DNA of 36,633 nt, taken from contig NZ_JABFDI010000024.1 in NCBI RefSeq assembly GCF_013403915.1, positions 1-36,633 of the forward strand. Reading direction: 5' to 3'. The position numbers and the translations under genes were made by a program. The notes below the pieces were generated by a model, which saw nothing but the letters and a program-made list of their open reading frames with translations, was not told the DNA's origin and ran no database searches. Shown here piece after piece: positions 23,609 through 30,702 of the stretch (position 1 is its first letter; the number at the start of each line of letters is the position of its first letter). This DNA comes from Winogradskyella pacifica. GTDB lineage: Bacteria; Bacteroidota; Bacteroidia; Flavobacteriales; Flavobacteriaceae.

Positions 23609-24931
23609 ATGAATATTACAAGAGAAAACATCGATGCATTAAATGCAGTTGTAAAAGTTGATATCGCTAAAGAAGATTATAGCGACAAAGTAGAGAAAAT
23701 CTTAGTAGATTACCGTAAATCTGCGAACATTCCTGGTTTTAGAAAAGGCCACGTACCAATGGGAATGGTTAAGAAACAATACGGTAAAGCTGTATTAGTA
23801 GATGAAGTAAACAAATTACTACAAGACGCTCTTGGCAAGTATTTAGTTGAAGAAAAGTTAGATGTTTTAGGTAATCCGTTGCCAAAAGCACAAGACGATT
23901 TAGATTGGGATGCTGAAGCATTTACTTTTGAATTTGAATTAGGTTTAGCACCAGAATTCAATGTAGATTTAAAAAGCAAAAAAGCAATAACACACTATAG
24001 TATTGTGGCTGATGACAAAATGATCAACGATCAGATTGAGCATATCCAGAAGCAATATGGTAAAATCGTTTCTGAAACTGAAGTGACTGAAGCTTCTGAA
24101 ATTACAGGAACCTTCACTAACGAAGAAAAAGAAATTGATAATTCTACAATGTTAACTTTAGATAAATTGAAAGGAAAAGCAAATCCTAAGAAATTTATCG
24201 GAGCTAAAGTTGGTGATGTAATTACGTTAAAAACTAAAGGTTTATTTAACGACGATCACGATTTAATGACGTTCTTAAAAGTATCTCACGATGATGCTCA
24301 TGGTTTAGATACTGAAGTGAATTTTACAATCACTGAAATTAATGGACGTGAATTAGCTGATTTAGATCAAGAGTTATTTGATAAGTTATTTGGAAAAGGT
24401 ATTGTAACCTCTGTAACTGAATTAAAAGCGAAAATTAAAGAAGATTCAGAAAAGCAATTCACACAACAAGGTGACCAAAAATTATTAAACGACGTTACTG
24501 AAAACTTAGTTGAAAACACAAAATTCGATTTACCAGCAACATTCTTACAAAAATGGATGCAAACTGCAGGTGAAGAAGAAATGACTGAAGAGCAAGCTAA
24601 AGAAGAATATGAAAAGTCTGAAAAAAGCATGCGTTACCAACTTATTGAAGGTAAATTAATCACAGAACACAAGCTTCAAGTTCAGTTTGAAGAATTAAAA
24701 GCGTATTCTATGGAAATGATTAAAGGACAAATGGCTCAATTTGGCCAAATGAATCCTTCAGATAAAGAATTAGAAGACATAGCGGCTCGTATTTTAGGAA
24801 ATCAAGACGAAGTAAAACGTATGTCTGAACAATTAATGAGTCAGAAATTATTAAACTTATATAAGACAGAAGCTAATATTAAGACCAAAGACATCACTTA
24901 CGATGATTTTGTAAAAGAATTCTATAGCTAG
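23609..24931 (+). CDS. tig: Trigger factor (ribosome-bound chaperone)
   Basis: Binds the ribosome exit tunnel and shields nascent chains; the middle domain is a peptidyl-prolyl isomerase in the family. 440 aa. The start is ATG 23609 (MNITRENIDALNA), after the promoter; the frame extends upstream through it. The N-terminal ribosome-binding patch GFRKGHVPMGMVKKQYG (about 44-60, family GFRxGxxP) is intact. The PPIase region about 150-240 is weakly conserved in Bacteroidota and appears so here. The C-terminal helical arms cover 240-440. Followed by a terminator, then clpP. Confidence 0.95.
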   Translation: MNITRENIDALNAVVKVDIAKEDYSDKVEKILVDYRKSANIPGFRKGHVPMGMVKKQYGKAVLVDEVNKLLQDALGKYLVEEKLDVLGNPLPKAQDDLDWDAEAFTFEFELGLAPEFNVDLKSKKAITHYSIVADDKMINDQIEHIQKQYGKIVSETEVTEASEITGTFTNEEKEIDNSTMLTLDKLKGKANPKKFIGAKVGDVITLKTKGLFNDDHDLMTFLKVSHDDAHGLDTEVNFTITEINGRELADLDQELFDKLFGKGIVTSVTELKAKIKEDSEKQFTQQGDQKLLNDVTENLVENTKFDLPATFLQKWMQTAGEEEMTEEQAKEEYEKSEKSMRYQLIEGKLITEHKLQVQFEELKAYSMEMIKGQMAQFGQMNPSDKELEDIAARILGNQDEVKRMSEQLMSQKLLNLYKTEANIKTKDITYDDFVKEFYS

Positions 24932-25017
24932 TTTTAAAAATATTAAGGCTAAGCCTTAAAACCTTAAAATGTGGTTAACGTTAAAACGGTAACCTAAAAA
25001 TTATTAGTATCTTTAAG

Positions 25018-25049
25018 GCGTAAAATGTAACAATTTTACGCTTTTTTTT
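25018..25049 (+). terminator. Terminator after tig
   Basis: Perfect 8-bp stem GCGTAAAA/TTTTACGC, loop of eight, then eight T. Separates tig from clpP. Confidence 0.85.
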
Positions 25050-25080
25050 GGAATATATTTTTTACAAAAAACAGATATCA

Positions 25081-25108
25081 CAGTGAGCACCATAGTAGTG
25101 CTTTACTG
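25081..25108 (+). promoter_or_regulatory. Hairpin in the clpP leader
   Basis: CAGT-g-AGCAC (25081-25090) pairs with GTGCT-tt-ACTG (25098-25108), a 9-bp stem with a small internal loop and a 7-nt loop, 34 nt before the clpP ATG. It has no T tract, so it is not a terminator. It may be an operator or an mRNA element; unproven. Confidence 0.4.
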
Positions 25109-25142
25109 AAATAAAACATTAATTAAAAGAATTAAAATTCAT

Positions 25143-25817
25143 ATGGATTACGGAAAAGAATTTGAAAAATTTGCAATAAAAGACCAAGGTATAAATAGCA
25201 ACTACTACTCTAAGATTATTGAGAGTATGTACCCTTCTAACATGACGCCTAATATTATTGAAGAACGCCAGATGAATATCGCCGTTTTTGATGTATTCTC
25301 GCGTTTAATGATGGATCGTATTATATTCTTAGGCACAGGAGTTAATGACCAAGTGGCAAATATTATACAAGCACAATTATTGTTTTTACAAAGTACGGAT
25401 TCTAACAAAGATATTCAGATTTACATTAATTCACCAGGAGGTTCTGTATATGCTGGATTAGGTATTTATGATACGATGCAATTCGTTAAGCCAGACGTTG
25501 CTACGATTTGTACAGGTATTGCAGCATCTATGGCAGCAGTATTATTGTGTGCTGGTGCAGAAGGAAAGCGTTCTGCCTTAACACATTCTCGTGTTATGAT
25601 TCACCAAGTAAGTAGTGGAACTCAAGGTCAGTTAAGTGATATGCAAATTGCTTTAAAGGAAACGATTAGAGTTAAAGAAGAGTTATATGCTGTTATTGCT
25701 AAACATACTGGTAAAACAATAGAGCAAGTTGAAAAAGATTCTGATAGAGATTATTGGATGCGTTCTCAAGAAGCTCTAGACTACGGAATGATTGACGAAG
25801 TATTAACGAGAAAGTAA
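25143..25817 (+). CDS. clpP: ATP-dependent Clp protease proteolytic subunit
   Basis: Serine peptidase that forms the two-heptamer barrel working with ClpX. 224 aa with a normal N-terminal propeptide-length extension. Catalytic triad: S129 in GIAASMAAVLL (125-135), H154 in VMIHQVSSG (151-159), D203 in SDRDYWMR (200-207). The oxyanion motif INSPGGSVYAG (95-105) is intact. ATG start; a hairpin lies in the leader. clpX follows 74 nt after the stop, the standard pairing. Confidence 0.98.
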   Translation: MDYGKEFEKFAIKDQGINSNYYSKIIESMYPSNMTPNIIEERQMNIAVFDVFSRLMMDRIIFLGTGVNDQVANIIQAQLLFLQSTDSNKDIQIYINSPGGSVYAGLGIYDTMQFVKPDVATICTGIAASMAAVLLCAGAEGKRSALTHSRVMIHQVSSGTQGQLSDMQIALKETIRVKEELYAVIAKHTGKTIEQVEKDSDRDYWMRSQEALDYGMIDEVLTRK

Positions 25818-25891
25818 TCTCAATAACTTTCGACTTATAATAAAAAACTAAAATGAGATTTCTGCTTTTGCAGGGATTAAAAAAATTGAAG

Positions 25892-27121
25892 ATGGCAAAG
25901 GAAGAATTAGAATGTTCATTTTGTGGTAGGAAAAAGCCAGAAACAAGCTTGCTTATTGCAGGTTTAGATGCACATATTTGTGACCGTTGTATTGAGCAAG
26001 CACATGGTATTGTAATAGAAGAGTCTAAACAATCTGGCAATTCAGAATTAAGCTCAGAATTGATACTTAAAAAGCCCAAAGAAATCAAAGGCTTTTTAGA
26101 CGAGTATATTATAGGGCAAGAAAACACTAAACGTGTCATGTCTGTTGCAGTTTACAACCACTACAAGCGTTTATTACAGCCAGCATCTGACGATGATATT
26201 GAGATACAAAAAAGTAATATTATTATGGTTGGGCAAACAGGTACAGGAAAAACATTAATGGCTAAGACCATTTCTAAAATGTTGAATGTCCCTTTGGCAA
26301 TTGTTGATGCTACTGTACTTACAGAAGCAGGTTATGTAGGTGAAGATGTAGAAAGCATATTAACACGCTTATTACAAGCTGCAGACTACAATCTTGAAAA
26401 AGCAGAACGTGGTATTGTTTTTATTGATGAAATCGATAAGATTGCACGTAAAAGCGATAATCCATCTATAACGAGAGATGTTTCTGGAGAAGGAGTACAA
26501 CAAGCCTTATTAAAACTTTTAGAAGGCACTGTGGTTAATGTACCGCCAAAAGGAGGTCGTAAACATCCAGACCAAAAGTTTATAGAAGTTAATACTGAAA
26601 ATATTTTATTTATTGCAGGTGGAGCTTTTGATGGTATTGAACGTGCCATTTCTAAACGTTTAAACATGCAAGCTATGGGTTATAGCGCCATGAAAACTGA
26701 TACTATAGATAAGGATAACATCTTACAATATATTATTCCTAAAGATTTAAAAGATTTTGGATTAATACCAGAAATCATAGGGCGTTTACCTGTATTAACA
26801 TACATGGATCCTTTAGATGCTAAAACCTTAAGAGCAATCTTAACAGAACCTAAAAATGCCATCATTAAACAATACAAAAAATTGTTTGAGATGGATGACG
26901 TTACGTTTACAATTACAGATGGTGCTTTAGATTATATCGTTGAAAAAGCTATTGAGTACAAGCTTGGTGCTCGTGGTTTAAGATCGCTTTGTGAAGAGAT
27001 TTTAACAGAAGCTATGTTTGAGCTACCGAGCTCGGATGAAACGAAATTAAACGTTACAAAAGCTTTTGCTGAGGATCGTTTAAACAAATCCACAATTAAA
27101 AAATTGAAAGCCGTTTCATAA
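25892..27121 (+). CDS. clpX: ATP-dependent Clp protease ATPase subunit ClpX
   Basis: AAA+ unfoldase that feeds substrates to ClpP. 409 aa from [12 protein letters not shown] (25892); the longer open frame (from 25853) adds 13 hydrophobic residues in front of the zinc domain and is not needed. The N-terminal zinc-binding domain has C8, C11, C30 and C33. AAA+ motifs: Walker A GQTGTGKT (114-121), Walker B IVFIDEID (175-182), and a GYVGEDVES pore loop (147-155). The C-terminal small domain ends near [14 protein letters not shown] (sensor 2). A terminator follows. Confidence 0.98.
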   Translation: MAKEELECSFCGRKKPETSLLIAGLDAHICDRCIEQAHGIVIEESKQSGNSELSSELILKKPKEIKGFLDEYIIGQENTKRVMSVAVYNHYKRLLQPASDDDIEIQKSNIIMVGQTGTGKTLMAKTISKMLNVPLAIVDATVLTEAGYVGEDVESILTRLLQAADYNLEKAERGIVFIDEIDKIARKSDNPSITRDVSGEGVQQALLKLLEGTVVNVPPKGGRKHPDQKFIEVNTENILFIAGGAFDGIERAISKRLNMQAMGYSAMKTDTIDKDNILQYIIPKDLKDFGLIPEIIGRLPVLTYMDPLDAKTLRAILTEPKNAIIKQYKKLFEMDDVTFTITDGALDYIVEKAIEYKLGARGLRSLCEEILTEAMFELPSSDETKLNVTKAFAEDRLNKSTIKKLKAVS

Positions 27122-27141
27122 GCTTCAATTTTACATCATAA

Positions 27142-27180
27142 AAAAAGCCACAATTTCAATATTAGAAATTGTGGTTTTTT
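27142..27180 (+). terminator. Terminator after clpX
   Basis: Perfect 10-bp stem (CCACAATTTC with GAAATTGTGG, loop of seven), flanked by an A tract and followed by TTTTTT. Works for the plus-strand clpP-clpX transcript; symmetric enough to serve minus-strand readthrough too. Confidence 0.85.
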
Positions 27181-27445
27181 CGTTTAGTTAGGGATTGATT
27201 AATTAAATATTGCACGCAATACTTTATATATATGAGGGATATAAATTAATGATAACACATTTATTATCGGCTAATATATAGGCATAAATTAAAGTAGGGC
27301 GAATTTGATTTTTTTATTAGACAAAACTTATAAGATTGTCGATATCGTGAACTTAAATGTTTTTATTTACGATAAAGTGTATCGTAAATGAAAGCAAACA
27401 TACTAGAGCTATTGCTTAGTCTAATCCTTAGACTATGGACATCCT
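27181..27445. other. Gene-free stretch with two inverted repeats
   Basis: About 265 bp of AT-rich DNA between the clpX terminator and the GH3 stop codon. It holds two perfect inverted repeats: TTTACGATA/TATCGTAAA (27366-27374 with 27380-27388, loop of five) and TAGTCTAA/TTAGACTA (27417-27424 with 27428-27435, loop of three). Neither has a T tract that would make a terminator. A 23-codon hydrophobic reading frame starts at 27388 within it. No RNA gene or insertion-sequence end is recognisable. Confidence 0.5.
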
Positions 27446-28963
27446 TTATCGGTAATTAAGCTGCAACAACTCTTCAAGATAAATTCTACTATTAGATAAA
27501 CGTGGCACTTTATGCTGACCACCTAGCCTATCATTCTCTTTAAACCAATCGTAAAACAAATTAGGTCTTGCACTGTGAATTTTTGGTTTGTTGAGCGTCA
27601 TATTGTTAAGACGTTTGGCTTCGTAATCTGAGTTTAGAGCTTTTAAAGAATTATCAAACAATTCTTCAAAATGAAACATATTATCAGGAGCTCTTTTAAA
27701 TTCTATGATCCATTCGTGCGCTCCTTTTTCTTTCCCTTCCATAAACACCGGAGCAGCTGTGTAATCCACAATTTCTGCTGAAGTATGCTCACAAACTTTT
27801 CGTAATGCTTCCTCTGCATTTTCTATAATTAACTCTTCACCAAACGCATTAATATGATGTTTGGTTCTCCCAGAAACTTTAATTCTATGTGGACTTAAAC
27901 TTACAAAACGAATGGTATCTCCAATTTTGTATCTCCATAACCCAGCATTCGTGGTAATAATAACCGCATAGTTGGTGTTCAGTTTAACATCACTTAGAGG
28001 AATCACAGTTTGCTCTTCAGTACCATAGGACGTCATGGGAATAAATTCATAAAAAATCCCATAATCTAACATCAACAATAAATCACTAGAACTATTCTGA
28101 TCTTGAATAGCAAAAAAGCCTTCAGAGGCATTATATATTTCGTAATATCTAAACTTATCAGATGGTAAAATAGCCTTGTATTGTTCTACGTAAGGATTGA
28201 AATTTACTCCACCATGAAAGTAAACTTCTAGATTAGGCCATATATCAAAAAGGTTATCTTTTCCTGTTTTCTCTAAAACATTATTAAGTAAAACTAACAT
28301 CCAAGACGGTACACCTGCTAAACTTGTTACATTTTCCTCTACCGTTTCCTCAACAATAGCCTGCATCTTATGTTCCCAATCGCTCATTAGAGAGACTCTA
28401 TTGCTTGGCGTACTACTAAACTCTGCCCAGAACGGCATATTATCAATAAGGATGGCGCTTAAATCACCGAATACTGTGCCATTCTCCTTATACAATTCTT
28501 TACTTCCACCTAAGCGTAAACTTTTACCAGTAAACAATTGCGCATCTTCATTATTATTCAAATACATACACAACAAATCTTTACTTGCTGCATAATGGCA
28601 ATCTTCAAGGGATTCGAAACTTACAGGAATAAATTTACTTTTAGCATTGGTTGTTCCGCTAGATTTGGCAAACCATTTTATAGGTCTTGGCCAAAAAATA
28701 TTCTGCTCACCATTACGCGAACGTTCAATTAATGGTTGAAAATCTTCATAGTTTACAATAGGAATTCGAGCATTGAACTCTCTATACGTTTTTATAGAAT
28801 CGAAATCATATTGTCTACCAATCTCAGTGTCCTTTGCCATTTTTAACAAACTAAAAAGTAACTCGTTCTGTACTTCGTTAGGGTATTTTAGAAACAATTC
28901 AATTTGATGGAATCGTTTTTTCAAAAACCAAGACGCAATGGAATTTACAATAGGAATTGGCAT
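27446..28963 (-). CDS. GH3-family acyl-adenylating enzyme
   Basis: 505 aa GH3 auxin-responsive promoter family protein, ANL-superfamily adenylating fold. In plants the family conjugates amino acids to acyl acids. The ATP motif WFAKSSGTTNAKSKFIPVS (97-115), a YNASEGF motif (277-283) and LWRYKIGDTIRFV with a following HHINAFGEELIIENAEE segment are those of the superfamily; this is full length with no truncation. In bacteria the substrates are largely unknown, so the plant role should not be carried over. Start at MPIPIVNSIASWFL; divergent from DUF2797. Confidence 0.9.
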   Translation of the reverse strand: MPIPIVNSIASWFLKKRFHQIELFLKYPNEVQNELLFSLLKMAKDTEIGRQYDFDSIKTYREFNARIPIVNYEDFQPLIERSRNGEQNIFWPRPIKWFAKSSGTTNAKSKFIPVSFESLEDCHYAASKDLLCMYLNNNEDAQLFTGKSLRLGGSKELYKENGTVFGDLSAILIDNMPFWAEFSSTPSNRVSLMSDWEHKMQAIVEETVEENVTSLAGVPSWMLVLLNNVLEKTGKDNLFDIWPNLEVYFHGGVNFNPYVEQYKAILPSDKFRYYEIYNASEGFFAIQDQNSSSDLLLMLDYGIFYEFIPMTSYGTEEQTVIPLSDVKLNTNYAVIITTNAGLWRYKIGDTIRFVSLSPHRIKVSGRTKHHINAFGEELIIENAEEALRKVCEHTSAEIVDYTAAPVFMEGKEKGAHEWIIEFKRAPDNMFHFEELFDNSLKALNSDYEAKRLNNMTLNKPKIHSARPNLFYDWFKENDRLGGQHKVPRLSNSRIYLEELLQLNYR

Positions 28964-29015
28964 GGATTGGCTATCTTTACGCTATTAATTAATGCTAAAA
29001 ATACTAAATTTCTTT

Positions 29016-29807
29016 ATGCTTTATACAGGAGTCCTCATTAAAATGCAAACCGAGTTTTTAGAACCTATTCAGTACTATCTTGTCTTTGAGAATGACTTTA
29101 TTCATGTGAATCAATTATTAAACAAAACCATTGATATAAAACTGATTGGACACCAATGTTTGAGCTGCGGATTAAATAAACCTATTTACCGACAAGGTTT
29201 TTGTAAAACCTGTTTTTTTGACAAACCTTTTGCTGGTGATTGGATTATGCGACCAGAATTAAGCACCGCACATTTAGGGAAAGAAGATAGAGACATAGAT
29301 TACGAAACAAAAGTGCAATTACAACCTCATATTGTGTATTTAGCCAATTCGAGCAACGTAAAAGTTGGAGTGACCAGAAAAAGCCAAGTACCAACACGTT
29401 GGATTGATCAAGGCGCTCATGAAGCGGTTGAAATCGTTGAAGTCCCAAACCGTTATTTAGCAGGAATTACAGAAGTTGCTTTAAAAGATTATGTGGCCGA
29501 CAAGACCAATTGGCGAACCATGTTGAAAAATGACATAAAGGATGAAGATTTATTAGAATGGAAACAAAAATTAAAAGCCTACATTCCTGAGGAAGCTCTA
29601 CCATATTTTATTGAAGACAACACAGAAACCCATATAAAATTCCCTGTAGAGCAGTATCCTGAAAAACTAAAAAGTCTCAATTTAAGTAAAACTCCCCACT
29701 ACTCAGGAAAATTAGTTGGCATTAAAGGACAGTATTTGATTTTTGAAGATAATACCGTTTTTAATGTGAGATCTAATGAAGGTTCGGTTGTAGAATTGAC
29801 GGTTTAA
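29016..29807 (+). CDS. DUF2797 protein
   Basis: 263 aa with the start at MLYTGVLIKMQTEF (29016); an upstream in-frame ATG at 28992 adds eight residues that do not match the usual family start. An N-terminal zinc-ribbon-like set CLSCGLNKPIYRQGFCKTC has two Cys-x-x-Cys pairs. A core IVYLANSSNVKVGVTRKSQV with TRWIDQGA resembles the GIY-YIG nuclease framework (V-Y-L ... K-V-G-x-T ... R), an inference. Function unknown. It diverges from GH3 with about 50 nt between; the two are often neighbours in flavobacteria as far as I recall. Confidence 0.85.
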   Translation: MLYTGVLIKMQTEFLEPIQYYLVFENDFIHVNQLLNKTIDIKLIGHQCLSCGLNKPIYRQGFCKTCFFDKPFAGDWIMRPELSTAHLGKEDRDIDYETKVQLQPHIVYLANSSNVKVGVTRKSQVPTRWIDQGAHEAVEIVEVPNRYLAGITEVALKDYVADKTNWRTMLKNDIKDEDLLEWKQKLKAYIPEEALPYFIEDNTETHIKFPVEQYPEKLKSLNLSKTPHYSGKLVGIKGQYLIFEDNTVFNVRSNEGSVVELTV

Positions 29808-29812
29808 AAACA

Positions 29813-29840
29813 CGGTCAGTTTGAGCGCAATCGAAAACCT
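29813..29840. repeat. Degenerate flavobacterial intergenic repeat
   Basis: cggtcagtttgagcgcaatc and the following gaaaacctt match, with substitutions, the frequent flavobacterial motif whose other strand reads ttctcgactgcgctcgaact. It is the only recognisable copy in the window; identification is by resemblance. Confidence 0.4.
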
Positions 29841-29869
29841 TAAAAACCTGATTATAATTGGATTCATGA

Positions 29870-29889
29870 GATCCCTTTTTTCAAAGGGA
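29870..29889 (-). terminator. Possible terminator hairpin
   Basis: ATCCCTTT faces AAAGGGAT with a 4-nt loop, between the convergent DUF2797 and LytTR genes. The T content after it is modest on both strands, so this is a weak call. Confidence 0.35.
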
Positions 29890-29893
29890 TTGG

Positions 29894-30628
29894 TTACTTA
29901 AAATAAGACAATAAATCAGATTTTTTAGAGGCCGAAACCAAAATTTCTTTTCCGTTACTTAGCACTACACTTCCTCCTTTGCCTTTAACGTATTTTACTA
30001 TTTCATTTACATTAACTAAGTAACTTTTGTGCACTCTTGCAAAATTGGCATCTTTAAGACTTTCTTCAATATATTTTAAAGTTTTACTGACGAGTTTCTT
30101 CTTGTTATTATTTAGATATATTTCGGTGTAATTATCATCAGCCTTGCAGTACATTATGTCTGCTGTTTCTATAACTTCGAAGCCATCTTGCTGTGGAATA
30201 GTAATTTTACCACTCACAGAATTCGTTTTTGGCACTAAAACCTGATCTTGAAGTGCATCTTCTTTCGTTCTAATTTCTGTAACATAATCTACAGCCTTAA
30301 TCAACTCATCAATAGAAATGGGTTTCATTAAATAATAAGAGGCATGTGCATTTAGAGCCTCTATTGCATAATGATTATAAGCCGTCACAAATATAGTTTC
30401 AAAATTAATATCGCCAACTTTGTCTAATAAATCGAAGGCATTTCCATAAGGCATTTCCACATCTAAAAACACCACATCTAGATCATTATTCCGAATTAAA
30501 ACTAAGGCTTCTTCAACATTAGCAGCTTCTCCTAAAATTGAAATATTTGGACAATACTTCGTTAGATAATTCCGAAGTATTAATCTGCTATTTTCTTCAT
30601 CTTCTACTATTATGGCGTTTAGTTTCAT
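29894..30628 (-). CDS. LytTR-type response regulator
   Basis: 244 aa. Receiver domain about 4-120: acidic pair D10/E11, phospho-acceptor D56 in VVFLDVEMP (52-60), T82 and K102 in the usual places (FVTAYNH; YLMKPIS). C-terminal LytTR DNA-binding domain about 140-244 (TADIMYCKADDNYTEIYLN; ARVHKSYLVNVNEIVKYVKG). It is 74 nt downstream of its partner kinase on the same strand. Binds DNA as a transcription factor; targets unknown. Confidence 0.95.
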   Translation of the reverse strand: MKLNAIIVEDEENSRLILRNYLTKYCPNISILGEAANVEEALVLIRNNDLDVVFLDVEMPYGNAFDLLDKVGDINFETIFVTAYNHYAIEALNAHASYYLMKPISIDELIKAVDYVTEIRTKEDALQDQVLVPKTNSVSGKITIPQQDGFEVIETADIMYCKADDNYTEIYLNNNKKKLVSKTLKYIEESLKDANFARVHKSYLVNVNEIVKYVKGKGGSVVLSNGKEILVSASKKSDLLSYFK

Positions 30629-30634
30629 AGTCTA

Positions 30635-30695
30635 TATTTTGAAGTGAGAAGCTCAAAGCTCGAAGTTACTCCCAACTTCCAACTTCAGGCTTCAA
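30635..30695. repeat. Low-complexity repeat (aacttc/gaagtt words)
   Basis: The short gap between the kinase and regulator genes is filled with direct and inverted copies of gaagt, cttc and caacttc (cccaacttccaacttcaggc). Reminiscent of common flavobacterial intergenic filler repeats. Confidence 0.45.
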
Positions 30696-30702
30696 CCTTT
30701 AT

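Noticed and set aside
25699..26139. 146-codon open frame opposite clpP and clpX
   Set aside because: Covers two well-supported genes on the other strand and has no family features.
27446..28963. Auxin conjugation role for the GH3 protein
   Set aside because: The family name comes from plants; nothing here supports an auxin substrate.
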